Origin: Unio delphinus
Taxonomy: Eukaryota; Mollusca; Bivalvia; Unionida; Unionidae
Assembly (NCBI GenBank): GCA_029339505.1
Contig: JAQISU010000003.1
Coordinates: 15,031,001-15,095,000 of the forward strand
DNA: 64,000 nt
Reading direction: 5' to 3'
Shown: positions 11,957 through 24,088 of the stretch, piece after piece
How the letters are laid out: the number at the start of each line of letters is the position of its first letter
Position numbering within the stretch: the stretch's first letter is position 1
The notes under the pieces: generated by a model
Seen by the model: only the letters and a program-made list of their open reading frames with translations
What the model was told of the DNA's origin: nothing
Database searches by the model: none
Translations under genes and position numbers: made by a program

Positions 11957-13781
11957 GTCTTTGACCGACTTCAGGTTGTAGGTGTGACTACATCCTACCA
12001 AACTGCCAACCGCATTATAGATGATATTGGGAAGCATTGTTACAATGATATTGTGGAAGGAGTCAGAAATGGCCAGCCTTTCAAGAATATTGGGGATAAT
12101 ATTAATGTTTCTGTAGGGGTCAAACATGAAAGAACTGATCACCATGGTGGAATGTTAAACTGGTTTGGGTCGGCTGCCATATTACAGACAGACTTTTGAT
12201 GAAATGCCACATGAAATTCAGGGAAAGACTAAAGATTTACAGTTTTATCACTTTATTCCTTCTGACAAGGATGAAAGAAGATTAAAGAATGATTACAAAG
12301 CTCTCATATCAAGGATAGCTAAGGAGTTCCTTCCCCAGTTGGACTTTCTCTACAAAACCCAGCCGACTCATATAATGGGTACATACAGTGAGGAGCTGAC
12401 AAAGAAGAATGTAGTGGTGCCTTTAGAAGTTCTTCCACTTAATGAGCAAAAGTATGCAGATGTTGTTTCTATTTTGGACAAATATGAATCAGCAGTGGAA
12501 GAAATATATACGGTTGCTGGTAAAGAGAAATTGCCAGTACACATTGGTGGTGATCAGCTTACCAGAGAGCGGTTTACTGGTGGCAAAGGACTTAGATCTG
12601 GTTGCTTCACCGAAAAAGAGAAGTTGAATTACCTTTACCCTATCACATTTGAAATGTGGCATACTACTATGAATTTTTTGACTGTAATGTTTAAGTGCTT
12701 GTACAAGGAGGAGTCATTCGACAAAGGCACAATGAATGCAGAAAAAATTCGTTTAAGTAGAAAAACAGTAAATGCAGATGTTAGAAATTATGATCATGAC
12801 AAAGACTTCACTGTTTCTTTTATTAAAGGCTACATTGTTGAGGCTCTCTGTGATTATTTTGGTCTGGAGACTTTGACAGATACCCCGACCAATCACATTC
12901 CACCAGAAGAAGCATGCATAGTGGAGATGGAATCCTGGTTCAATGATACTATGGACAGATTCATTGATGAATATGTCATGGGTAGAAACACTGATGCTAC
13001 CAATAGAATACAGGTGGATACTGAAGAAATGATTGTAACTCCGCTAAGACTTCTCCTACCAAATGGATCAACATCAACAGTCTTCATCCAAAAAAAGCAA
13101 AAGATATTAGTATTTTCTGAGGCTCAGCATGACAGGGTTAAGCATTATGCTCATAATGTGCTACAACTAGGACTGCTGTATATGCAGTTCCTTGATGTGT
13201 GCCAAGTACCTGACAGGTCAAGGTTACTAACTACCCTCAAGTACATGATGGCAGTTTTTAAGGCAGTTAATTCACACAGTAAATATGCACTTGAAATTTT
13301 GCGTTTTCTTGCCCACCAACAAGCATCATATAGCCTGCATACAGCTAAAAAGTCTTTGTATGGTTTATTTGTGAACACTGAGGGCAAAATAGATTCACAT
13401 ATTCCTGCTGACCTTCAAATGGAACATATTGTCAGGAAAATCAAGAAACTAGTTAAAAATGTTGGGTCTAACAACATCATGGGAACAATTTCAAGAAAAT
13501 CAAGAGCTCTAGCTGGTATGTCCCATGTTGCAGAACAGTATGACCATGCTGCTGGTGTTATTGTTCGAGCTCAGCTGCATAAGAAAAAGAAGGCATTTGA
13601 AGAATAGATGATTATTATCAAAGACCTGAGAGATGTTCGTCCATTTAAGACACAAATTGGGAGAGTTTTTCATAAATTTGAAAAGATACTTGCTCCTACA
13701 GATGGATCTTTATCCCGACAAGATTATGACGCATGGATTCAGCACCATAAATTTATCTTTGATTATGAGACAGGAAAATAA
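11957..13781 (+). pseudogene. DUF6589 core, large terminal exon, broken
   Basis: The exon opens in phase 0 with VFDRLQVVGVTTSYQTANR, directly continuing exon 3. The frame runs through NINVSVGVKHERTDHHGG to a TGA near 12197 and resumes in another frame from about 12165. It then stays open to 13607 with the hallmark HIGGDQLTRERFTGGKGLRSG-like block (12541-12600), followed by W-rich and HYAHN segments. A TAG at 13605-13607 is followed in frame by 57 more codons ending at a TAA (13779-13781), so the TAG is probably a nonsense change, perhaps from CAG. An AATAAA overlaps the true end. The biochemical function of DUF6589 is unknown; the GDQ-T-R core suggests an enzyme-like fold, but this is inference. 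Confidence 0.65.
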
Positions 13782-13834
13782 ATTATTTTTGTTAACACAA
13801 TGATGAAGTATTTGTACAAGTTGATTTGTGAGTC

Positions 13835-14095
13835 ACATGGATAAAACCATGCTTTGCATTGCATTTTGAGGAACAATGATAAAAGTGCATTACATTACAA
13901 TGTGAGGAACATGGATAAAAGCTTGCTTTATATTACTTTGTGAGGAAGAGTGATAAAAATTCTTTACATTACATTATGGTGAATTTGAATAAAACCCTGC
14001 TTTACCTTATATTGTGAAAAACAGCAATAAAACTGAACATTAAACTACATTGTGTGGTACAAGGATAAAACTGCATTACATTATATTGTTCACAA
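13835..14095. repeat. Degenerate tandem repeat, about seven units of roughly 40 bp
   Basis: Units carry a GATAAAA or AATAAAA core followed by a TTACATTACATT-like stretch and TGTGAGGAA. Spacing varies. It lies just past the DUF6589 stop, between it and the convergent RecQ gene, and supplies many AATAAA-like signals. Confidence 0.6.
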
Positions 14096-14877
14096 GTCCA
14101 AATAGGTTTACATGGTGTTTTAACAGTAAGCATTTTATGATGGACCAAGTGGCTATACCTTTAACCTTATGAATATTAAAGTTTAGTTATTTTGATAGCC
14201 CTTCTAAGTGTGATTCAAATTTATATTTCCTTTTCTCTAAAAGATGGCAGTCAGTCAGAACAAAAGTTCCTATTAAGTTAGAATAACCAGATCAGATTCA
14301 TGGTGATAGTGTCTCCATAAAGATTTGGTCAAAAGGTCTATAGATCTGTATTTTTTACAATTATTTAGTTAGGTCTGAACATTACTGGTGTATGCAATCA
14401 TTTTAAATTACTGTATTATGGATAGATATATGGCATGCACATTAAGTTCTTTCCACGGAATGATTGATTCTAATCATGCAAATGAGTAGCATTGATTTTA
14501 ATAATGATGTGTATTATTTGACACTTCATTCACACCAAAAATATAATAAAAATAATCTTGACCAGTGGCTGTATTGTTTATTTTATACTTATTACTATTA
14601 AGGTGAATATTACGAGTACAATACTGGAATTTTACATGTCAACTGTATAAAAGATTACAACACAAGGACCATTCTGTAAATGGGTGCAACTGGGTACTTT
14701 AATGTACATACAAGGAGAAATCTGGTGGATAAAAATGTTAAAAAATTGGAAGTTATGATTGTAAAAATTGTATTAATATAAAATTTCCTTTCTTTCATTA
14801 ACCACAATTATACACTAAGAATGGTTTAGAGCATAGATACAATAATTGTCAGCTGACAGAGATAAATAACATGCATC
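14096..14877. other. Spacer between convergent DUF6589 and RecQ genes
   Basis: AT-rich, no reading frame with a recognisable domain. It probably contains the 3' end of the RecQ transcript. Confidence 0.5.
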
Positions 14878-16015
14878 TTATTGCAGTACATGTGTGATGA
14901 TTCTTTGGATTGCTGATGCTACTAATGGTGGTAGGTGAAAGTTAAATTCAACTTCTTGAACAGTATTGCAGAACTCAAAAGTTTCTGAAATTAAATATGT
15001 GATGTTTTCATCCAAACATCCTGTTCCATCTGCTGTCACATAGTCTTGAATTGCATGCATCACTTGGTTTCTTTGCTCCAGGGATGGAATGATAATGGGT
15101 CTCACAAACTGTTCATAATTGGCACATATGTCACAACATTCCTGAATAGAAGCTGGCTGGAAATTCACACTGAAGTACCCTGATAAAAACAATCTTCTGC
15201 ACTTATTTGACTTGCAAAAATCTTTGATGGCCTTGTCAATATGTCTTTGTGCCAAATCTGTATCATTATAGTACAAAATGGCTTGGGCTCTGGAACCATC
15301 TCTACCTGCTCTGCCAATCTCCTGTGTGTAGGCTTTGAAACAAAAATCAAAGAAAGGATGAGAGTATTGATAAGTGGTGTGACTACACATTTTCTACACA
15401 TGCTTACACCAGAGTTATAGTTGTGTTGTAATGGAAAAAATTCATATTAAATTTGTTTCGAAATACCTATGATTGAAAACAATTGATCCAGTAACTATTA
15501 AAGTAAGGAGCCGCTTTTTGGATTTAAATATTGATAAAGACAGATGCATAATGAAAGGTAACTTTGAATATAAACAATTAAACATGTATATTCAGATATG
15601 TTTATTATACATGGCTTTTATACACTTCCTCTTAATACCTTGAAACATGGTACTATCCCACCCCAACAAAAACAAATATAATTTCATAAATAGAAAAGTT
15701 TTGCTTTTCAGCCTTAAAAAATAAAAATAAAACCAAGCTATGATGTTGAATGGTCACATGAACTGACAGTAAGTCTGTATCTCCTCTGTCCTATGCCTTG
15801 AGTCACATTAGTTGCAGGGGAAGAAATTAACAATAAAAATGTTTGGATCTTAATCACTACTATACCTTCAAGAGTTAATGGAGGACCTGCATGGATTACT
15901 CTCTTCACTTGCCTTAGGTCACATCCCATGCCAAGGGCTATAGTTGCAAACACCAGTCGAACTGGAGTCCCACCTTGGGATAATTATTTCAGGATGTCCT
16001 GATTGACCTATGGGG

Positions 16016-16089
<74 letters not shown>

Positions 16090-17413
16090 CAAAGCAATGT
16101 TTTCAGTCTCCAAGTGAATAATTTCTAATGTGCCTTTTTCGTTGTTTAATTTCACTGATGAAAATCAAATGAATACTTACAGTTTTAAAGTAAAAATAAT
16201 ATGATTTCTGATTTCTTTCCACCAGAAACATTGAGATTTGGTAATTAAAATATCACCTAGAAAAAATCCAATATTTTAAACAAAATTTGCCATGGCGTCA
16301 TGAAAAAGAAACATATAAAAACATGACCATCACAAGCAATAATTTAGTGTGTCTAACATGGAGCCATCTGCTAGCATAATGCCTATTTTACAGAGTAGTC
16401 CATAACAAGCTTGGCTATAATTGCCACAGAGTTCACTGACAGTGAAATGTGAAAAACAGCATATATCTAACTGGTTGAATGATATCTCATTATGTGGGTT
16501 TTAAACATGGAATAAGTAATTACATGTTCAGGTTGCTGGGAATGAAACTGTACAACACATGCAGTCTCCTCAGGTCTTTCACAATCCATCCAGAATGATG
16601 ATCGAAGTAGTCTCTTGGCAAATTCAATGCCATATGCGCACCATTGCAACTTGCAGTATACAATTGTTGATGGAAAATCATGCTTATTTCTGTGCAATTC
16701 TAATAGTAAAGGTTTGTACACATAGTCATAAGCACCTTCTACAGTGTGCCTTCCCCCAGTTGATGGTATACGAGACCTAATATTTTCATTTAGAACTTGT
16801 GTGGTGCTTAAAATAGTAAACCTTTTCATTCCAATGCTTCTGTGAATGTCCCTCTGTGCTGTTTGACTTGCTGTTGCAGTAACTGCAAGGACTCTTAGGC
16901 AGTTTTGTATACTAGGCATTATATTGGCAAGTCTCTTGAATTCTGGCCTAAAGTCCTCCCCCCCCCCCATTCCAAAATGCAGTGGGCCTCATCAACTACA
17001 AGATATGTGATGTCATATCTTGTTGATATTGTTCCGAGCTTTTCAGCATGATATATGGCATCTTCAGGATGACCAATAAAATAGGAAATATGACTTGTTT
17101 CTTCAAAGTCAATACCAGTTTTAAGATGCAAAACTCGAGGTTTTAACTTGTGGATCTCTTGTTTCAGAATTGAGTTTAATGGCACAACTATAATGACAAT
17201 GCATGTTTTGGCAAGTACATATTGTGTGTAATAGGGCAGTATTTCAAATATAAGTGACTTTCCATATCCTGTTGGTAGTATAGCAACTGTGTCATGTTTT
17301 TCTAGTGCCTTGAGACAATTCAGCTGCTGAGGCTTTAAAAACTGAATTTCTGTGCAACATGCCTTGTTCAGCATTGCTAATGACATTTTATGCTGTATGC
17401 AACTTCGTAGCAT
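14878..17413 (-). pseudogene. RecQ-family DNA helicase gene, spliced, with frameshift
   Basis: RecQ helicases unwind DNA 3' to 5' using ATP. The ATG is at 17411-17413. Exon 1 carries motif 0 (FLKPQQLNCLKAL), Walker A (LPTGYGKSLIFEILP) and DEAH (VVDEAHCILEW). A run of about ten G (16962-16972 on the plus strand is C) replaces the usual GEEF-like codons and shifts the frame into EFKRLANIMP and motif III (VLAVTATAS). Motif IV (TIVYCK) follows; this exon ends at about 16524. The exon 15866-15961 has motif V (LVFATIALGMGCD). The last exon, 14878-15332, joins it in phase and has motif VI (QEIGRAGRDGS) and the RecQ zinc cysteines (CRRLFLSGYF, ECCDIC). A short exon between 16.52 and 15.96 kb is unresolved. 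No HRDC domain is seen, so this is a short RecQ type. Confidence 0.8.
16018..16086. repeat. (TA)n microsatellite
   Basis: Uninterrupted TA dinucleotide run in a RecQ intron. The Ile-Tyr reading frames across it are artefacts. Confidence 0.95.
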
Positions 17414-18461
17414 TTTACTGGATTATCTGAAATGAAAAATATTCTTTTCAGGTAAAGCAAACCTGAATATTCAACACCAACTTGATAGATTTTTCAGCAA
17501 TAAATTTCACATTCAATAAAACTGGTCAGCAAGTAAAATTTGAGTGTTTACTTTAATGCAAATGGAGCCAGGTAGATAAAACTGGGGAACCCCTGTATAA
17601 CACTGGTTAATATCTTGTGTAAGAATGTTATCTAGCTCGATATAATAATGGTGCATTTCGAAGCTGTGAAACTAGCATGTTATATCCAAACTTGAATTAT
17701 TATGAATAGTGTTATAAAAGTGCTTCACTATTGACACTTCAAATTTTCATCATAAGCTTCTCTATCAAATATATCCAAATAGTTTTAGATTCAAGCTATA
17801 TTATCACATTTGTTTGAAAAGCAGGCTCAAGATGATATCTAACACAATAATAAATGAAAGACAAAATGTGCACAATTATTTCATGTTTACTGAACACATG
17901 GAAAATGGTAATCTGTTTCCTCAATACATTTTTCAGACTTTCATGTACAAGACATACCTTCATCTCCGATTTTCAATAATTACAAATCTGTAACTGTTAA
18001 GTGTGCAAATAACCTATATGTAATAAAGAAAATCTAATATTTTTTAAACAAAATGTATCAAATGAACAAAAGAGTACAGTACCATTATATAGCCTCAACT
18101 ACATAATACAAAATATATACCCATAAATTTTATACAGTTGCTTATATCAAGACATCAACATGTAAGTTATGAATGCTGATTTACATGATTTTAATGATCA
18201 GACAACCATTCTTAAAGAACATGAAATGACTGTCCTTTGTTAACATCATTGATAATCATCCTGTAATTGGCAGCTTTGGAGGAAAATGTGGATGCAGACA
18301 TACATCCTGAGTGAGCATGCAACAGCTGACATGTCACAATTACTCTCAAAATTTGAATTAAATTCGTGCTAGGAATGTGTGTTTGCGGGTGGGTGGGAAG
18401 CTTTGGTTGGGGGTGGTGGTGTTAGAGAATGAAATCAGTGAAATGCAGTTTGCAGGAAATA
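17414..18461. other. AT-rich stretch upstream of RecQ
   Basis: No domain-bearing frame. It probably holds the RecQ promoter or 5' region on the minus strand. A short G-rich patch lies at about 18385-18421, just before the truncated LINE. Confidence 0.45.
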
Positions 18462-19771
18462 TGCAAAACTTTGTACGAAAACAAACCAAATGCCATACCT
18501 TCATTTGGCATTAGAATATCATCCAGTTTTGACACTATCAAAATTAATCTCCCTACAGTTCAGAACACGTTTGTCTCGGAAACACCACCTTGGCTCCTTA
18601 AGCAACCCAAAGTGATTTTTGCGTTGCACGATGGGAGAAAATCTGAGACTAATCCTGTCGCTTTCCAGAACTCTTATCATGAACTCCTCAACGATTTTAA
18701 AAACTACACAAAAATTTTTACTGATGGATCAAAAGTTGATGACAAGGCTGCTGCAGCCTTTGTTAGTGGCAAGCACATAACCAAAGTGCGCTTGCCAAAC
18801 GATGCGTCCATATTTTCAGCGGAAATCAGAGCAATAGACCTTGCTCTGAAATTTATTGAACAAAAGCGCATTTTAAATAGCATTATTTTCTGTGACTCTC
18901 TGTCAGTACTTCAGTCGCTACACCATAGAAAACTGGATAATCCATTACTAGTCGATATTCTCGTCAAAAACTCTGAGCTTAGTAAGTCCTGCAACATAGT
19001 ATACTGTTGGCTACCTAGCCATATTGGTATTAGAGGTAATGAAGAAGCAGACCGGGCTGCTAAGATGGCTCTATCCCAAGAACCATCGGATTTTAAATTA
19101 CCTTTTACTGATTTTAAACCTTGTATCAAAAAGTACCTACGTCAGAAGTGGCAGGCGTCATGGGATGATGCAGTCAATAACAAACTTCATGCCATCAAAC
19201 CAACCCTGGGAGAATGGACTCCTTCCTACAGAGCTATCCGTAGGGAGGAGGTTGTCATTGCAAGAATCAGAATCGGTCATACATACATTACCCACTCCCA
19301 CATACTGAAAGGTGAAGATCCACCAGAGTGCGTTTCTTGCAATGAGCCATTCACTGTTAAACACTTTATGACCCAGTGTTCCGACCTGCAACCTACGCGT
19401 GTTAAATACTATAATGTACATGACATGAAGGAACTTTTTGATACAATACAAATCACTTGTATTTTAGATTTCCTAAAGGAAGTAAATCTCTATTTTAAAC
19501 TATAACTTGTATGCCATCACCTAGAATATTTTTATCTAATGCAAATATCACCTTTTATTTACAACATCTTATCATCAACATAACACCATTTACATCTCCC
19601 GTTGATTGGGAAGCTTCATATTTTCCTGTCACCAACATCTTACCATTTTATATTGTTTTTCATATCGCTGGTCGATGTTAAACCTTTCTCATTTTTGAAC
19701 ATCTAACCTATTGTATGGCGCTAAATAGCCTAAAAGTGCTGGTGCGCCGTTAAAATTCAAGCAAACAAACA
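18462..19771 (+). mobile_element. 5'-truncated LINE copy with intact RNase H segment
   Basis: The copy begins within ORF2 at CAAAACTTTGTACG and runs to the 3' module (from 19664) and AAAC tail. 5' truncation is normal for target-primed reverse transcription. No clear target duplication is visible. The open frame from 18465 to 19505 encodes the region after the RT, RNase H with TDGS, SAEIRAID, CDSLS and EEADRAAK, and the C-terminal CCHC knuckle, without lesions. Confidence 0.9.
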
Positions 19772-20194
19772 ATAAGAATCAAGGATGTACTGAGGCCAAT
19801 ACCTATTGAAAACAATAGAACTGTAATGTTGCAAAGAAAAGATCAGTATAAAAAGACTAAGCCGCGCCTAGTTATGTACAGGATCGAGTAAAATGGTATT
19901 TACACCCCACCCCACATACGCGTGATTCGTAATTTTAAACACTACACAAAGTTCTACGACGCCTTGACACTGATTTTAAAGAATACTAACAAGTAGAACT
20001 CATCGTAGTGCATCATTTCCACACATAGGACACTTTTTAACACTTCTATGCGAGAATATTTCATGTTGTGAGCCATGCTGATAAAAATGCGTGTTTACCT
20101 TCCATGAACATTACGCAATTCCAATATGGCGGAGGCCGTTACCTGACCTTTATAACGAAGAGTAACGGAGTGGAGAGCGGTCAGGGAACCAGAC
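19772..20194. other. Spacer between LINE pieces
   Basis: No gene seen. Sequence around 20100-20190 is a little GC-richer than its surroundings. Confidence 0.4.
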
Positions 20195-20594
20195 TAAACA
20201 GTGAATGGTTCATTGCAAGAAACGCACTCTGGTGGATATTCACCTTTTAGTATGTGGGAGTAGGTAATGTATGTATGACCGATTCTGATTCTTGCAATGA
20301 CAACCTCCTCCCTACGGATAGTTCTGTAGGAAGGAGTCCATTCTCTCAGTGTTGGTTTGATGGCATGAAGTTTGTTATTGACTGCATCATCCCATGACGC
20401 CTGCCACTTCTGACGTAGGTACTTTTTGATACAAGGTTTAAAATCAGTAAACGGTAATTTAAAATCCGATGGTTCTTGGGATATAACCATCTTAGCAGCT
20501 CGGTCTGCTTCTTCATTATCTCTAATACCAATATGGCTAGGTAGCCAACAGTATACTATATTGTAGGACTTACTAAGCTCCGAGTTTTTGACGT
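20195..20594 (-). mobile_element. LINE fragment, RNase H region, truncated at both ends
   Basis: Reverse complement of the RNase H to knuckle part of ORF2, from near the KNSELSKSYN segment to SCNEPFTV. It lacks the 3'UTR and tail, which a simple insertion should keep. It interrupts a THAP-type gene remnant read on the same strand. Confidence 0.8.
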
Positions 20595-20599
20595 TATCT

Positions 20600-20885
20600 T
20601 TAATATCCTGCACTGCAATATCAGGTTTGTTGCACTGCATCGCAACATTCATTGTTTCTGTATATTTTTTTTGCATGTTACTGGCAAGTCAGTTTGAGTA
20701 GAACTGTCTTTGACATGCAATGTGCAAGTTTGTTCGCATTTATTAAACATGCTACGTAATCGCGAAACATATCCTATGTAATCATGCATGTGCACAGAAA
20801 CATTTAGTGATGATGAATATTGAAGAGAAAGCTTTAATGGTTCATTTTCTTCATATATTTCATCTCTGCCATCATCTGTATCTGA
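20600..20885 (-). pseudogene. Exon of the THAP-type gene, low-complexity linker region
   Basis: An open minus-strand frame contains DDGRDEIYEENEPLKLSLQ and, later, KDSSTQTDLPVTCKKNIQ, ending in a TGA near 20650 with a possible frameshift into TMNVAMQCNKPDIAVQDI. The STQTDL pattern is common in linkers of THAP-plus-transposase proteins of invertebrates (family knowledge). An acceptor-like TTTTATTCCAG lies just upstream at about 20911. The LINE fragment cuts it off. The link to the THAP exon is inferred from strand and order. Confidence 0.4.
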
Positions 20886-21248
20886 TTAAGTGGTAAAGAG
20901 ATATCATCAACCTGGAATAAAAATAAACCATTTGTAAGAAATAATGAGTACATATTTAACTGATTGTCAAATTAAAAAATACTACATAACCTATTTGTTT
21001 CATACATTCCAATACCTAATTTTGTACACATTTAATTTTATATTCTACATAGTCCAGTGAGTACTTAATAATTGTAATGATTTTTTAACATATCCACTAT
21101 ATCCTGAATTACTAAACATATCTTTTATACATAATTTAAGCAATGCGATAACAATTAGTTAGTAATGGTATGTCACCTGACAAAAGTTTTACATCATTTT
21201 ATAACACTGAGACACTGACCTTTTAAGTTTTGAAGTTGGATGGTAGGG

Positions 21249-21251
<3 letters not shown>

Positions 21252-21327
<76 letters not shown>
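21252..21327. repeat. (TA)n microsatellite
   Basis: Long TA run followed by GAGGGGTGGGGGGGGG. It gives artefactual Ile-Tyr frames on both strands. Confidence 0.95.
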
Positions 21328-21329
<2 letters not shown>

Positions 21330-21607
21330 AGGGGTGGGGGGGGGTTCATGCTTTGGGCGAAGGACAATTTTTTAATTATTTTGGCTAATATGGAACAGTT
21401 GTGTACAACAGGAGAGCCGATCACAGCAAACTATTTTGAATTTTTCCAGCTAATGAACATAAGGGCCTGACGTTTTTAAACTATATGTACCCAACACCAC
21501 TCTTGATTACTTTGTCAGTGTCAATGCCAAATGTTATTTTTTTCGTTATAATGCAACGGAAATAATTTACCGTCCAAGTCTCGAAAGTTTTTTTGAGGAA
21601 ATATGTT

Positions 21608-21820
21608 AGGAACTGGTGCTGTCTTTGATGGTCCTGCTAATCCCCTCAAAATAATCACTGCATATTCGTGATGTCGACTTCAGACTCAAGTTCTTTCTAA
21701 AACATCCAACTCGTTGTTTCCAAATACGCGATATTTTACCATCTGCCGGAAACCTATAATCTTTCCGGTTGAATTTGAACAGCCTTTCGCACAGCAATAT
21801 ATATACCCCGTGTTGACACT
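21608..21820 (-). pseudogene. THAP zinc-finger domain remnant
   Basis: THAP domains are C2CH zinc fingers that bind DNA and occur in P-element-like transposases and derived genes. On the minus strand one frame gives CCAKGCSNSTGK (the first Cys pair) and, after a one-base shift, DYRFPADGKISRIWKQRV and SRICSDYFEG. The FP of the AVPTA/RFP box, the central W and the C-S-D-x-F block fit THAP. The expected His of C-x2-H reads Tyr, so zinc binding is likely lost. A TATATATA box-like stretch overlaps the start. Confidence 0.6.
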
Positions 21821-22494
21821 ATTTTGTTGACTTTTTATGTGTCGCTAACCATGCGTGAAAGGGTGCGAAATTCTGAACTATCCGGAACTGGAAATTTTAC
21901 ATGGGCATGCGCATTGGAACTAAGGGGTAATTTTAAGTTCTTTGTTGCAACCGTGAAACCCCCCGTAGGCTTTGGTTTGGCGTTATTGATCTTTTAATTT
22001 TTTCGATTTCGTAAGATGCTTTTCAGCAAAGGTTGGCTCACATTCTCTGCTGCTTTTTTTTCTTCGAATACTTATTATTTTATTATTATTTACATTTCAA
22101 TGAATAACACGTCTGCTAAACTCTATAATGAATATCAATGTAATAATTTCTCTCAATCTAAATACGTAAGAAGGTGAAACGGTTTTATAATTGCAATTAC
22201 ACCTTATATATGTGATTAAGCAGCTCATATGTCGAATACTTTATCCGGGATGCAGAATCGACCAGTAGGTTTCAGCTGAATGGTAGAGGGCGCTTTCAGT
22301 GGCTATTAACTAGGTCAATGTAGTTGTTAAACATGTTGTCTTCGATGTGGAACATTTAGTAGTTTGAAGTTGGAAATCTTTTCACTGAATGGATAGATCC
22401 GAAATTACTCGATAAGCTCAGCCCCCTTAGAGACTGTTACTGCGAACCCCCAAGCTTCCCATAAAAATTGCGGAATCATCACAATACAGGCACC
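21821..22494. other. Likely bidirectional upstream region
   Basis: This stretch lies between the divergent THAP (-) and SWIM (+) genes. It is less AT-rich than its neighbours, with CG-containing patches. No exon is recognised; a shared promoter is plausible but unproven. Confidence 0.4.
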
Positions 22495-24088
22495 ATGTCG
22501 GATTCTCTCTCGCGTATTCCTGATAACATTTCACTTAAATACCTTACTGATCAAGAGAAACTATCCAGTAAAGTGTTGCAAAGGGTTTGAACTACTTTAC
22601 ACAGGGATATATACACGAAATCAAAGTTTTTGAGTTTGAAAATAAGATTCGCGTAGAAGCGAGATGCTGGCCATCTATGAAGAAGAACCAGCTTCCGCAC
22701 CGTCTGCACAACGAAATTACGGAGGAAAAGTGTGAAGATGCATACTGTTCATGTAAAGAGGGGTTAGATTTAATGTTTTGTATTTTTATGAGCTAGTTTT
22801 CATGTTTGAACTGTTTCATATCCTGAAGTAATGGAAACAGTTATAGTACAAGTCATACAGGTCATGTCGGCGTTCGTATTATCATGTTAGCTGTTGATTT
22901 CACCCTAGTACCTTTTCTCTTGACCAATATATGTACCCGGCCACCATTGTAAATGTCCACAGTGATAAATAATTTTAGTCTGGGGTCATCCATATATGAC
23001 TTAATATAATTTGCGCGGATTTTTTTAAATGTAAATACACTTACATGACCATGCTGACATGCAGTATACTAAAATACTAAGCTCATATATGTCAGGAATT
23101 TCAGGCAGCGGCGCTAAAGACAAACAAAAAGCTATCTGACATTTTATTTTTATTTATGTCACTGTGACGATTTACTAATTGTAGTTATTCAAATTGTAAC
23201 CTTGACACATGTTGTTTGGAAACCTTGTAAGTAACGTATAAACATTTCCTTCCTCTGGCATTTCACGGAGTGGTGTAAGCAGTATGTTTCAGATATATGC
23301 ACCGAAAACATTTTACTAATTAATAATGTGTTATATCTGAAAAATGTTTTGTTGCAGGGTCAGTGGGCATTGCTTCCATGTTGTTGGGCTAATCAAGTCC
23401 CTACAGGGTTTCAAACTACACAACTTCACCACTATTCCTGACCAGTTTAGTTGCACAAGCATACCTCAGCAATGGCATGTACCAAGGGGATCGAAAATAA
23501 AGCCAGTGCCACTTAGCCATGTCGTGGTTGCTAGACCGAAAGAGAGTAGGAAAAGGAAACCAGTGGTTTGCCAGACTGATATAAACAAAAAGTATGAAAT
23601 TAAAATTCAAATTATTTCCCAACAGAAATACTTGTTTAAAATCTTATTGTAGATGGAACATGGAGCTAACTATTTAATACTTCCAGACTAAAATAAACAC
23701 AACAAACAATATAGCTTTAATACTTTGTTTTATTCATCATGCTGATGCAATATACTTGAATTGATATGTAATAGAAAAATATTCATGTAAATGTACAATA
23801 CAATGTCATCAAATAGAACAAGTAATAAGGTGTGCATTGAGAATATGTGGACAAATTAAAGATGCCTAAAATAGGCACTGATATGAAGTAAACGTAGACA
23901 CAGCATTGTTTAACACGATTATTTTATTACTTTCTTTTACATTTAGAGTACCAAAAGTGGATGAAAAGGACATGTCTTATCTCTCTAGTCTGAAGGGAAC
24001 ACCCCTAGAGTGCAGAATTGCACCCAACATTCCTAAAATATCAACACCTCTAGGAGACGTGCAGATTGGGTCAATATTATCATGTTGG
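22495..24088 (+). pseudogene. SWIM zinc-finger gene of the YqaJ-nuclease type, truncated
   Basis: The ATG at 22495 is in a good context (CACCATGTC). Exons 22495-22762, 23358-23591 and 23947 to about 24088 join in phase. Exon 1 has a frame slip near 22580, then GYIHEIKVFEFENKIRVEAR. Splicing 1 to 2 creates CSCKEGVSGHCFH, an exact SWIM motif C-x-C-x7-C-x-H. Next come VVGLIKSLQGF and QQWHVPRG, the block that follows SWIM in animal SWIM-YqaJ proteins. Exon 3 reads VPKVDEKDMSYLSSLKG and STPLGDVQIGSILS. The YqaJ nuclease domain expected next is absent; LINE copy 2 begins about 220 bp further on and the sequence beyond it belongs to a minus-strand gene. These proteins probably act in DNA processing; the role is unknown. 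Confidence 0.65.

Larger units (their letters stand above)
1249..13781 (+). pseudogene. Spliced SANT-DUF6589 gene, broken
   Basis: Four exons join in a consistent phase: 1249-1405, 1956-2091, 3409-3956 and 11957-13781. The first two encode a SANT/Myb-like DNA-binding domain. The rest matches the general layout of DUF6589 proteins, a large family of unknown function found repeatedly in cnidarian, mollusc and fungal genomes and often suspected of mobile-element origin. A SINE sits in intron 2 and a 5.85-kb LINE in intron 3. At least four lesions break the frame: a TAA at 3722-3724, a shift near 3765-3775, a shift near 12165-12197 and a TAG at 13605-13607. RecQ helicase lies downstream in the opposite direction. 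The family call rests on recalled motif patterns, not a search; the exon structure is seen directly. Confidence 0.65.

Noticed and set aside
16018..16155. Ile-Tyr repeat protein
   Set aside because: Translation of a (TA)n microsatellite. The same applies at 21.25, 32.87, 39.74 and 49.42 kb.
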